In this document: in pieces, positions 1 through 7,281 of the stretch
Numbering within the stretch: position 1 is the stretch's first letter
Layout: every line of letters starts with the position of its first letter
NCBI GenBank assembly: GCA_944391285.1
Contig: CALXSY010000011.1
Coordinates: 1 to 58,590 of the forward strand
Direction of reading: 5' to 3'
DNA: 58,590 nucleotides
From: an uncultured Clostridia bacterium
Lineage (GTDB): Bacteria; Bacillota; Peptococcia; Peptococcales; Peptococcaceae
Program-made: the position numbers and the translations under genes
The notes under the pieces: generated by a model
The model's database searches: none
Seen by the model: the letters and a program-made list of their open reading frames with translations, nothing else
Told to the model about the DNA's origin: nothing

Positions 1-10
1 TAACAGTTTG

Positions 11-38
11 TAGGGGAGTTCTGATACTCCCCTATAAA
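11..38. terminator. Stem-loop at window start, probable terminator
   Basis: An 8-bp perfect stem (TAGGGGAG / CTCCCCTA) with an 8-nt loop lies at 11-34 and is followed by a short A-rich tail. It is enclosed by a weaker 7-bp pairing, AACAGTT (2-8) with AACTGTT (53-59). It probably ends or belongs to a transcript whose body lies outside the window. The T-run is poor, so an RNA structural element is the alternative. Confidence 0.45.
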
Positions 39-84
39 AATGGCTATTTATCAACTGTTTGTTGTGACATAGCCTAATTAAAAT

Positions 85-126
85 AAAAAAAGCCGATTTT
101 GGTCGCTAACCAAGTTCGGCTTTTTT
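85..126. terminator. Bidirectional intrinsic terminator
   Basis: A long stem (AAAAAAAGCCGA / TTCGGCTTTTTT, with inner TTTGGT / ACCAA pairing) has A-runs on the left and T-runs on the right, so it can work in both directions. It lies just after the stop codon of the minus-strand DUF1836 gene and would also end any plus-strand transcript arriving from the left. Confidence 0.85.
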
Positions 127-130
127 AGTA

Positions 131-700
131 TTATTTTTTGGCATTTTTTTTGCTTTCCGGTGCTTCATCAAAGCATAAGGGCAATAATTTAGCGTTTAAA
201 ATTTGAATCAGTCCGGCAATAATAGCTCCTTGACTGATAAAATCTTTGATAGAATTTAAGTCATCTTTAGGCTCTAAAATTTTTACCTGTTCCAAAAAGT
301 ACATGGATGCACGGGCATATTTATCTACATAATGATCGTAAAATGCTGGTATTTCGTCGGCTGGGAGATTTAACGGCAGCATTTTTTGGATATCGGCAAT
401 ACTCATATTTTGTTTTAATGTGCAAATCATTAAAATGTATGCCAGATGAATCTTAGTATATCTTTTTTTGTAGGGCGCAGGCATTAACTTTAAACGCACA
501 TAATTATTGATGGTGCTGGCAGTGATGACTTGCTCGTGGGGATCGTGGGGAAAAACGGTTAAGTATTGGCTGATCAGCGAAATAACCTGATCCATGTACA
601 AATCAAAATTAGGCAGCTCATCCCATTTGGGCAAAAGATAGTTAGCTAAATTATTTTCCCAGGTTTGCAGGCACTCTTGGCAAGAAGAAATTTTGTCCAT
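131..700 (-). CDS. DUF1836 domain protein, probable DNA-binding regulator
   Basis: This 189-residue protein resembles the DUF1836 family of Bacillota, which carry an N-terminal MerR-like helix-turn-helix. The recognisable part is residues 60-110, with INNYVRLKLMPAP followed by KKRYTKIHLAYILMICTLKQ, the hallmark of the family. No ligand domain or membrane segment is visible. The start at 700 has a GAGGTG ribosome site about 8 nt upstream. A promoter TTGCAT-17-TATGAT sits at 756-733. The gene is divergent from the hemolysin III-like gene, so it could regulate that neighbour, but this is inference from position only. Its target is unknown. Confidence 0.75.
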   Translation of the reverse strand: MDKISSCQECLQTWENNLANYLLPKWDELPNFDLYMDQVISLISQYLTVFPHDPHEQVITASTINNYVRLKLMPAPYKKRYTKIHLAYILMICTLKQNMSIADIQKMLPLNLPADEIPAFYDHYVDKYARASMYFLEQVKILEPKDDLNSIKDFISQGAIIAGLIQILNAKLLPLCFDEAPESKKNAKK

Positions 701-732
701 ATTTTTTCACCTCATGAAGAATTGTTTCTAAT

Positions 733-761
733 ATCATAGCATATAATAAGATAAAATGCAA
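733..761 (-). promoter_or_regulatory. Promoter of the DUF1836 gene
   Basis: On the minus strand, -35 TTGCAT (761-756), a 17-bp spacer and -10 TATGAT (738-733) preceded by TGC (extended -10) lie 33 bp before the start codon. Confidence 0.6.
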
Positions 762-802
762 TATGCTAATCGAAATATTATAATAAAATTTTCAAAAACA
801 TA

Positions 803-831
803 TTGACGTAGTAATAAATATGATGTAATAT
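803..831 (+). promoter_or_regulatory. Promoter of the hemolysin III family gene
   Basis: -35 TTGACG (803-808), a 17-bp spacer and -10 TAATAT (826-831) precede a GAGAGGG ribosome site and the ATG at 864. This promoter diverges from the DUF1836 promoter. Confidence 0.55.
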
Positions 832-863
832 AATATTAAATATTAGATAAGAGAGGGATAAAC

Positions 864-1517
864 ATGTCATCACAAGCTTTACCGCGCAAGCAAAATCTCG
901 GCGAGGAAATCGCCAATGCCATTTCCCATGGCTTGGGAGCTTCATTGAGCATCTTGGGAATGGTTGTTTTAATCATCAGAGCCGTTGTTAATAATTCATC
1001 TGTCGCCTTGGGCTGTGCCATAGTGTATGCCAGCAGTTTGTTGATTCTTTACGGCGTTTCCTGCGCCTATCATGCCTGCCCTTGGGGAAGGGTTAAGCAG
1101 GTTCTGCGGACAATGGATCATTGCAGCATCTATCTTTTGATTTTAGGCAGCTATGTGCCTATTGCCCTGCTGGTGGTAGGAGGGAAGGTTGGCTGGATGC
1201 TGTGCATAATCAATGCCCTTTGCGCCGTAATCGGCATCACTCTTAATTGCTTCAGTGTCAACCGTTTTGAAAAATTTTCCCTTTGTTTGTATGTAATTAT
1301 GGGCTGGCTGGTTATCTTTGCTCTTAAACCGCTTATCGCTACCATGCCTTTAGCGGGAATTGTGGGATTGGTTATCGGCGGACTTTTCTACACTGTGGGC
1401 ATAATATTTTACAAAGCCAGCCGAGTAAAATATATGCACTTTGTCTGGCATTTGTTTGTTTTAGCCGGCAGTGCGGTGCATTTTTTGGTAATCCTATATT
1501 ATTGCTATCCGATTTAA
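864..1517 (+). CDS. Hemolysin III (TrhA/YqfA) family membrane protein
   Basis: A 217-residue integral membrane protein with about seven hydrophobic helices. It has the PAQR/hemolysin III signature: an early EEIANAISHGLGA, then SCAYHACPW (about residue 65), DHCSIYLLILGSYVPI (about 85-100) and a C-terminal HFVWHLFVLAGSAVHF. The conserved His and Asp residues of the family, thought to bind metal, are all present. Despite its name the family is not an established toxin; in E. coli TrhA affects membrane energetics. The length is typical. It forms a single-gene unit with its own promoter and a terminator immediately after the stop. Confidence 0.9.
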   Translation: MSSQALPRKQNLGEEIANAISHGLGASLSILGMVVLIIRAVVNNSSVALGCAIVYASSLLILYGVSCAYHACPWGRVKQVLRTMDHCSIYLLILGSYVPIALLVVGGKVGWMLCIINALCAVIGITLNCFSVNRFEKFSLCLYVIMGWLVIFALKPLIATMPLAGIVGLVIGGLFYTVGIIFYKASRVKYMHFVWHLFVLAGSAVHFLVILYYCYPI

Positions 1518-1543
1518 AGCTTGCCTTTAGGCAGGCTTTTTTA
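1516..1543 (+). terminator. Intrinsic terminator after the hemolysin III gene
   Basis: The stem AGCTTGCCT / AGGCAGGCT with a 2-nt loop is followed by TTTTTT directly downstream of the stop codon. Confidence 0.85.
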
Positions 1544-1567
1544 GTTTAGGGGTTTAATAAAAAACTA

Positions 1568-1596
1568 TTGTCAAAATCACCGATCTTTGCTATACT
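1568..1596 (+). promoter_or_regulatory. Promoter of dapF-zapA
   Basis: -35 TTGTCA (1568-1573), a 17-bp spacer and -10 TATACT (1591-1596) are followed by GGGAGGC and the dapF ATG. Confidence 0.7.
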
Positions 1597-1628
1597 GTAT
1601 GTAGTTTAAAGTATGGGAGGCAAGTCTC

Positions 1629-2465
1629 ATGAATTTTACGAAAATGGAAGGCTTGGGCAATGATTTTATCATGCTCAACGGCTTAAAAGAAAATATTCCG
1701 TCGGATTTGGCGGCTTTCAGCCAAAAGTATTGTGACCGGCATTTTGGTATCGGTGCCGACGGTGTAATTGTAATTTGGCAGTCGGATATTGCCGATATTA
1801 AAATGCAGATCATCAACAGCGACGGTTCGGAAGCAGAGATGTGCGGCAACGGGATTCGCTGCTTTGCTAAATATCTGTATGACCAAAAAATTATAGAAAA
1901 GAAAAAGATGACCGTGGAAACCTTAGCCGGCATCATCATTCCGGAGATTATAACCGACGAAAATGATCAGGTGCTTGCTGTCGAGGTTGATATGGGTGAG
2001 CCGATTTTAAAAGGTGAAATGATTCCTACCGTCTTTCAGACGGAACAGGTAGTTAATCAGCCTATCAAGATTGGCGGGCGGGAGTTTTATATAACCGCCG
2101 TCAGCATGGGCAATCCTCACTGCGTAGTTTTCACCGATGATTTAACGGATGAAAATTTGCAGAAATGGGGACCCATGATAGAGCGCTCCGAATATTTCCC
2201 CAAAAAAACCAATGTAGAGTTTGTCAAAGTATTAAACGAGCATGAAGCGCAAATGCGGGTTTGGGAAAGGGGTGCAGCAGTAACCTTAGCCTGCGGCACC
2301 GGAGCCTGTGCGACTTTAACAGCCGGCATATTGAATAAAAAATTTAATAAAGAAATTACCTTGCACTTGGACGGCGGCGATTTGTTGTTGAGATTTAATG
2401 ATAACGGTCATGTTTTTATGCGCGGTCCGGCAAAAACGGTATTCGAAGGGTGGATTGAGGCATAA
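1629..2465 (+). CDS. dapF: Diaminopimelate epimerase
   Basis: Converts LL- to meso-diaminopimelate in the cytoplasm, the last step before meso-DAP is used for lysine and peptidoglycan. The 278-residue length is normal. The N-terminus MNFTKMEGLGNDFI is classic. Both catalytic cysteines are present: Cys72 in EMCGNGIRC and Cys222 in LACGTGACATL, together with the VSMGNPHCV segment. A GGGAGGC ribosome site precedes ATG 1629. The stop codon overlaps the zapA start (TAATG), so the two genes are translationally coupled. This pairs meso-DAP supply with a cell division factor. Confidence 0.97.
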   Translation: MNFTKMEGLGNDFIMLNGLKENIPSDLAAFSQKYCDRHFGIGADGVIVIWQSDIADIKMQIINSDGSEAEMCGNGIRCFAKYLYDQKIIEKKKMTVETLAGIIIPEIITDENDQVLAVEVDMGEPILKGEMIPTVFQTEQVVNQPIKIGGREFYITAVSMGNPHCVVFTDDLTDENLQKWGPMIERSEYFPKKTNVEFVKVLNEHEAQMRVWERGAAVTLACGTGACATLTAGILNKKFNKEITLHLDGGDLLLRFNDNGHVFMRGPAKTVFEGWIEA

Positions 2466-2734
2466 TGGATCAGCAATCAGACAAGACAGCGGAAAAAAAC
2501 AAAGTCACAGTAAATATCTACGGTTCTAATTATACCATGCGCACCGCTTATACCGATGAGCAGGTAGAAAAAATTGTTGATTACTTAAACCAAAAAATGC
2601 AGGAAGCAGGAGCAAACCAAAGCCGGCTTAATTATAAAGACGTGGCGGTTTTGGCGGCTTTAAACATTACTGATGAATTGCTAAGTGTTAAAGAAGATTA
2701 TAAGCAGCTTTTGGAGATTATCAATGAAAATTAA
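2465..2734 (+). CDS. zapA: Cell division protein ZapA
   Basis: A small 89-residue cytoplasmic protein matching the ZapA family, which binds FtsZ and bundles its filaments at the division ring. The family pattern is visible: VTVNIYGSNYTMRTAYTDEQ (residues 15-34), EKIVDYLNQKMQEA, then a C-terminal coiled-coil helix with KDVAVLAALNITDELL. The ATG overlaps the dapF stop by one base. No terminator follows, but a separate promoter seems to drive the next gene. Other small coiled-coil proteins are possible, but the motif order fits ZapA well. Confidence 0.88.
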   Translation: MDQQSDKTAEKNKVTVNIYGSNYTMRTAYTDEQVEKIVDYLNQKMQEAGANQSRLNYKDVAVLAALNITDELLSVKEDYKQLLEIINEN

Positions 2735-2761
2735 AGCAATAGCTTTGATAATAACTTTGTG

Positions 2762-2791
2762 TTGGTAATTTGTCTAAAGAGGTAGTATAAT
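2762..2791 (+). promoter_or_regulatory. Promoter of the GCL-like gene
   Basis: -35 TTGGTA (2762-2767), an 18-bp spacer and -10 TATAAT (2786-2791) are followed by an AGAGGAG ribosome site and ATG 2830. Confidence 0.55.
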
Positions 2792-2829
2792 AAGCTTATA
2801 TTGAAAAAAAGAAAGAGGAGATAAAACTT

Positions 2830-4062
2830 ATGCTTCAAGACCAAATAGTTTCTCAATTACGCAAATATGAAGTGCCTTATGAAAAATTCGTTATGGGTGC
2901 AAAATTTCAGCATTTGCTTTTGCATCAAGATTTAACGGCAGTAAGCTATGATGAAGAAAAAGGCATTGCCGATTTCTTGGAATACCTCATGCGCACCAAT
3001 GATTGGGAGGGCATTTATGAGGGCGATTATATTATCGGTGCTAAAAAGGATAAGATGACGATCATGTTGAAATTGGGCGGACAAATCGAATGGGCTATGG
3101 CTCCTACTGCTCGCTTGCAGGAAGTAGACCGTGCTTATTTGGATTTTATCCAAAGCATCATGTCCGAATTATCCTCCCGAGGGCAGATTTTGATTTCCGT
3201 AGGTGCTCAGCCTAAAACTGCCGCTAAAGATATTCAAGTAGTGCCGATGGCATTAAATGAAGCTTTGCTGGCAAGCTTAAAAGATGATGAGGCAGCGACC
3301 GAGCTTCTTAAAACAGCGGCTAAGAGCGTTATCACCCTTTCCTATGCTCACAGCGATGATTTCGAGAAAAAATTAAACGTAGTGCAATTAATTTCTCCGG
3401 TTTTGGCGGCTATTTTTGACAATGTGCCGTTAAGAGCCGCAGCAGAAGTTACAGAGCCTTGTGCGAACCAAGGATTGATCAACAAAGCTAAATCCCAGCT
3501 TTTCAGAGAAGCCAGAGCAGTAGCCAAAGACAGCTTTAAATACCAAGATTATGCTAACTATGCTGCCAATATGCCGGTAGTAGCAGTAGCTGCCGGCGAA
3601 GGCTTAGTCGCTAAAGACGGTTTGGCTGTCAGTGCTTACGAGGGCAAAGAGGTTTCTGAGGATGAAGCAGAGGCTGTTTTAAATATGGTGCAGAGTGATA
3701 TTAAAATCACTCCCGATGGTATCGAGATTTCCGTCGTAGATGCTTTGCCGTATCCTTTAAATATGGCTTATATGGCGCTTTTGAAAGGCATCTTCAGCCA
3801 TAAGGAGCATATGGACGATATCGTTGATTCCTTTAAAGAGCTGACCGAGATCCAGCTGATGGAATTAAAAAGAGCTGTCTGCAACGAAGGCTTAGAGGCT
3901 AAGTTTGGCGAAGGCACACTCTTAGATTATGCTAAGGATTTGTATTTCATGGTTATGCCGACCATGGAGCCTTTGGAACAGCATTATATCCAGCCTTTGG
4001 ATATGGTTTTATTTAAAGGAGCTATTCCCAAAAAGGTATTGGCGCGTCAATTAATGAAATAA
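2830..4062 (+). CDS. Glutamate-cysteine ligase (GCS2-type) homologue, probably inactive
   Basis: The 410-residue cytoplasmic protein follows, along its whole length, the clostridial GCS2-type gamma-glutamylcysteine synthetase as I remember that family. Matching segments are YEGDYIIGAKKDK (63-75), GGQIEWAMAP (83-92), QILISVGAQPKT (119-130), ISPVLAAIFDN (188-198) and DALPYPLNMAYMALLKG (304-320). The residues that bind metal and substrate are replaced. The family GxExEH motif is GAKFQH (K25, Q27), LEPG is LKLG (K81), the EIRxxDA arginine is Ser301, and the central His/Thr-Ala-Ser loop is not recognisable. The reading frame is intact with good codon use and its own promoter, so it is a maintained protein rather than a decaying gene. 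Its function is unknown; a binding or regulatory role is possible. Confidence 0.7.
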   Translation: MLQDQIVSQLRKYEVPYEKFVMGAKFQHLLLHQDLTAVSYDEEKGIADFLEYLMRTNDWEGIYEGDYIIGAKKDKMTIMLKLGGQIEWAMAPTARLQEVDRAYLDFIQSIMSELSSRGQILISVGAQPKTAAKDIQVVPMALNEALLASLKDDEAATELLKTAAKSVITLSYAHSDDFEKKLNVVQLISPVLAAIFDNVPLRAAAEVTEPCANQGLINKAKSQLFREARAVAKDSFKYQDYANYAANMPVVAVAAGEGLVAKDGLAVSAYEGKEVSEDEAEAVLNMVQSDIKITPDGIEISVVDALPYPLNMAYMALLKGIFSHKEHMDDIVDSFKELTEIQLMELKRAVCNEGLEAKFGEGTLLDYAKDLYFMVMPTMEPLEQHYIQPLDMVLFKGAIPKKVLARQLMK

Positions 4063-4065
4063 ACT

Positions 4066-4103
4066 AAAACTCGAATCCATTTCAAAGGGATTCGAGTTTT
4101 TTT
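4066..4103. terminator. Bidirectional terminator between convergent genes
   Basis: The stem AAAACTCGAATCC / GGATTCGAGTTTT with an 8-9 nt loop, A-rich on the left and T-rich on the right, separates the GCL-like gene from the convergent PadR unit. Confidence 0.9.
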
Positions 4104-4113
4104 AGGTGAAAAA

Positions 4114-4767
4114 TCAATCTACATTTTTATCAAGCAGAAGGTAAAAGCAAAACAAGAGAGCAAATACTGCTAAAACAATTAAAGCATGCACTTGAAACAA
4201 GGTGTATTTGAGAAAAATGCTGAAAATCATCGCCAGAAATATGACCGCAAAAATCATAGCAAAAAGCTTTTTGTCCAAGGATTTGCTTTCCGAAAAGGCA
4301 GTTTTGCTGATAAAATTAAAAATATAGAATGCCGCCGGAATTATCAGCAAAAAGCCCAGCAGATCCCCCGCGGTAATGGGGATAAAGGGCAAGGTATTAA
4401 CTACTAAAAAGGCATCAAGCAGGCTGAAAACAAACCAAATGCCTAATAAAACCATCACAGAGGGCAAAACATCACGCAAAAGGGAAAAGGCTTTTTCTCT
4501 GCCGCTTAGCTTGGGCAGCTCCTTTAAAACACTGTCGCAGAAGCTTTGGTAATCCTCACCGATAATTTCCGCGACGGACAAGCCTCTTTTGCTGCCGTCT
4601 AAAACCATAGTTATAATATCCTGCCGTACGCTCTCCTGATAATAAGGGCTGGTACCGGCATGGCGGATGTAGGCTGAAATATCGGTTAAAATCCTTTGTT
4701 CTTGGTCATTAAGCTGTTTTTCCAGCTCATTGTTAGCTTTTAATAATTCTTTAGTGCGCTTACTCAT
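4114..4767 (-). CDS. PadR-associated membrane protein
   Basis: A 217-residue protein with a soluble N-terminal half and a membrane C-terminal half. Residues 1-90 are helical and charged, with KANNELEKQLNDQEQRILTD and a conserved-looking VRQDIITMVLDGSKRGLSVAE. From about residue 100 there are four hydrophobic helices. Proteins of this build are often encoded directly after a PadR regulator in Bacillota (DUF1048/DUF1129-like annotations; I am unsure which family name applies). It overlaps the upstream padR-like gene by 8 bases, so the two form an operon. The regulator may respond to, or control, this membrane protein; that is inference. Confidence 0.6.
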   Translation of the reverse strand: MSKRTKELLKANNELEKQLNDQEQRILTDISAYIRHAGTSPYYQESVRQDIITMVLDGSKRGLSVAEIIGEDYQSFCDSVLKELPKLSGREKAFSLLRDVLPSVMVLLGIWFVFSLLDAFLVVNTLPFIPITAGDLLGFLLIIPAAFYIFNFISKTAFSESKSLDKKLFAMIFAVIFLAMIFSIFLKYTLFQVHALIVLAVFALLFCFYLLLDKNVD

Positions 4768-5098
4768 TGGTTTTCCCTCCCGATTTTTCCAGCAGTAAAT
4801 TGATAGCGGCGGTCAACTGCTGATAGTTTTCGATAAAAGAGGCAAGCTCTTTTTTGCCGTCAGATGTTAAAAAATAATATTTTCTCTTAGGTCCCAGCTC
4901 TGACTGGCGGTAAGTGGCATTGATAAAGCCGTTTTTTTCCAAACGGAGCAGGAGAGGGTAAATAGTACCCTCGGTAATTTTACCGAAGCCGTATTTTTTC
5001 AGCTGTTCGGATATTTCGTAGCCGTAGGTTTCCTTTTGGCTGATAATGGCTAAAATACAGCCATCCAGCATACCTTTGAGCATTTGAGAAGAAGCCAT
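4760..5098 (-). CDS. PadR family transcriptional regulator
   Basis: A 112-residue winged-helix regulator. The PadR core is clear: a first helix MLKGMLDGCILAIISQKETYGYEIS, then GFGKITEGTIYPLLLRLEKNGFI (recognition helix and wing, about 35-58) and RKYYFLTSDGKKEL (70-84), ending in the dimerisation helix. The short length fits PadR subfamily 2. The GAGGTG ribosome site and a strong promoter precede it. The following membrane-protein gene overlaps its end. PadR proteins usually repress their own operon, and the 11-bp palindrome over the -10 box (5140-5150) is a candidate operator. Confidence 0.92.
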   Translation of the reverse strand: MASSQMLKGMLDGCILAIISQKETYGYEISEQLKKYGFGKITEGTIYPLLLRLEKNGFINATYRQSELGPKRKYYFLTSDGKKELASFIENYQQLTAAINLLLEKSGGKTNE

Positions 5099-5138
5099 TT
5101 AATCACCTCGGTATTATGCAATGCAAGATAGTAACTAT

Positions 5139-5167
5139 ATTGTAATACAAAGTAGTGCCTTTGTCAA
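5139..5167 (-). promoter_or_regulatory. Promoter and possible operator of the PadR operon
   Basis: On the minus strand, a consensus -35 TTGACA (5167-5162), a 17-bp spacer and -10 TACAAT (5144-5139). The perfect palindrome TTGTATTACAA (5150-5140) overlaps the -10 and could be the PadR autoregulatory site. Confidence 0.7.
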
Positions 5168-5237
5168 GATTTTTTCCGAGAAAAATTTTTAAATTGCAAT
5201 AAAATGCCGCAAAAATGTAAAGATTAAATGTTTTTTA

Positions 5238-5276
5238 GAACTTATGTTTGCATTGTATAGATATTTGTGCTATACT
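5238..5276 (+). promoter_or_regulatory. uvrBA promoter with a LexA-like SOS box
   Basis: -35 TTGCAT (5248-5253), a 17-bp spacer and -10 TATACT (5271-5276). GAAC-TTAT-GTTT at 5238-5249 overlaps the -35. The surrounding 14-mer AGAACTTATGTTTG matches the Bacillus DinR/LexA consensus CGAACATATGTTCG at 11 of 14 positions. LexA binding here would repress uvrBA until DNA damage. Confidence 0.6.
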
Positions 5277-5307
5277 AAAAAGTAATTTACTATGAGGAGA
5301 TGGAGTT

Positions 5308-7281
5308 ATGGGAGTGTTTAAGTTAGTGTCCGATTATAAACCAACCGGAGACCAGCCGGAAGCTATTGCCAAACTGGTAGACGGCTTGGACTGCGGCATG
5401 CCTATGCAGACCATGCTGGGTGTTACCGGCAGCGGCAAAACCTTTACGATGGCAAATGTTATCGCCGAAAGCAATCGTCCGGCTTTGGTCATCGCCCATA
5501 ATAAAACCTTGGCTGCCCAGTTATACAGCGAATTTAAGGCATTTTTTCCGGAAAATGCCGTAGAATATTTTGTGTCTTACTATGATTATTACCAGCCGGA
5601 AGCCTATGTGGCTTCCACTGATACTTATATTGAAAAAGATTCGCAAATCAACGACGAAATCGAAAAAATGCGCCACTCTGCTACCGCCTCCCTTTTAGAG
5701 CGCCGTGATGTTGTCGTGGTCGCCAGCGTTTCCTGCATCTATGGTTTAGGCTCGCCGGAGTTTTATCAAAATCAAATTCTTTCGTTAAGAGCAGGGCAGG
5801 AGTATGACCGCAATTTTATCCTCCATCGCTTAGTGGATATCCAATACGAGCGCAATGATTTGGATTTCAAGCGGGGCACCTTTCGGGTGCGGGGCGATAC
5901 GATTGAGGTGTTTTTGCCTTCCTCGGGGGATAAGGCAATCCGCATCGAGTTATTCGGCGATGAGGTAGACCGCATCACCGAGATTGACGTCTTAACCGGC
6001 AAAACAGTAGGTATCCGCAATCATGTCAGCATTTATCCCAATACTCACTATGTCACCGATCCGGAATATATGGAGACGGCTTTGGCAAATATTGAAAAAG
6101 AGCTGGAAGAGCGGGTTAAATATTTTGAGAGCGAGCATAAATATTTGGAAGCCCAGCGTATTAAGCAAAGAACTGAGTATGATTTGGAAATGCTCAGAGA
6201 AATCGGCATTTGCAGCGGAGTAGAAAATTATTCAGCGCCTTTATCCGGCAGAGAAAGCGGTTCAACACCGGATACGCTTTTAGATTTTTTCCCCGACGAT
6301 TTCATCTGCTTTATTGATGAATCCCATGTCAGTATTGGGCAAATAGGCGGCATGTATGCCGGTGACCGTTCCCGCAAGGAAAATTTGGTTAATTACGGTT
6401 TTCGCTTGCCGTCGGCTTTGGACAACCGTCCTTTGCGCTTTGATGAGTTTGAGCAGAAAATTCACCAAACTATTTTCGTTTCCGCTACTCCCGGCAAATA
6501 TGAGCTTGAACATTCCAAGCAGGTAGTAGAGCAGATTATCCGCCCCACCGGTCTTTTGGATCCGCTGATTGATGTACGTCCGGTGCAGGGACAGGTTGAT
6601 GATTTATTAGAAGAAATCCGAACCCGCGTAGAGAAAAATGAGAGAGTGCTGGTCACGACTCTAACGAAAAAAATGGCGGAGGATTTAACCGATTATTATA
6701 AAAGCTTAGGTGTCAAGGTGCGCTATCTGCACTCGGAGGTTAAAACTATCGAGCGCATGGAGATTTTACGAGATCTGCGCGTAGGTGAATTTGATGTTTT
6801 GGTAGGCATCAATCTGCTCCGTGAAGGTTTGGACTTGCCGGAGGTTTCTTTGGTAGCTATTTTAGATGCCGACAAAGAGGGCTTTTTGCGCTCGGAGCGT
6901 TCGTTAATCCAAACTATCGGCCGTGCTGCCCGCAACAGCGAAGGCATGGTTATTCTTTACGGCGATATAATTACCGATTCGATGAAAAAAGCCATCGATG
7001 AAACCAACCGCCGCCGAAGCATTCAGATGAATTATAATAAAGAGCATAATATCACGCCCAAAACGGTGCGCAAAGATATTCGCGAGGTTATCGAGGCGAC
7101 TAAAGCGGTGGCAGAAGAAACGGTTGATTATCGCCAAAAACCGGAGTTTGCCAACGAAAAGAGCAAAGAGCGCTACATCAAACAACTGGAAAAAGAGATG
7201 CAAAAAGCCGCCAAGGAATTGGAATTCGAAAAAGCGGCATTGCTTAGAGACTGCATCATAGAACTGCGAGGAGAGAAATAA
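5308..7281 (+). CDS. uvrB: Excinuclease ABC subunit B
   Basis: The damage-verifying helicase-like subunit of nucleotide excision repair. It loads onto DNA with UvrA and then recruits UvrC. The 657-residue length is typical. Walker [13 protein letters not shown] lies near residue 38, the beta-hairpin region [11 protein letters not shown] near 90, and the DEAD-like box FIDESHVS near 335. Helicase motifs V and VI appear as [13 protein letters not shown] and QTIGRAARN. The C-terminal UVR motif (about 620-655) that contacts UvrC is complete. The ATG at 5308 follows GGAGTT; an earlier ATG at 5300 is out of frame. uvrA starts at the base after its stop codon. Confidence 0.98.
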   Translation: MGVFKLVSDYKPTGDQPEAIAKLVDGLDCGMPMQTMLGVTGSGKTFTMANVIAESNRPALVIAHNKTLAAQLYSEFKAFFPENAVEYFVSYYDYYQPEAYVASTDTYIEKDSQINDEIEKMRHSATASLLERRDVVVVASVSCIYGLGSPEFYQNQILSLRAGQEYDRNFILHRLVDIQYERNDLDFKRGTFRVRGDTIEVFLPSSGDKAIRIELFGDEVDRITEIDVLTGKTVGIRNHVSIYPNTHYVTDPEYMETALANIEKELEERVKYFESEHKYLEAQRIKQRTEYDLEMLREIGICSGVENYSAPLSGRESGSTPDTLLDFFPDDFICFIDESHVSIGQIGGMYAGDRSRKENLVNYGFRLPSALDNRPLRFDEFEQKIHQTIFVSATPGKYELEHSKQVVEQIIRPTGLLDPLIDVRPVQGQVDDLLEEIRTRVEKNERVLVTTLTKKMAEDLTDYYKSLGVKVRYLHSEVKTIERMEILRDLRVGEFDVLVGINLLREGLDLPEVSLVAILDADKEGFLRSERSLIQTIGRAARNSEGMVILYGDIITDSMKKAIDETNRRRSIQMNYNKEHNITPKTVRKDIREVIEATKAVAEETVDYRQKPEFANEKSKERYIKQLEKEMQKAAKELEFEKAALLRDCIIELRGEK

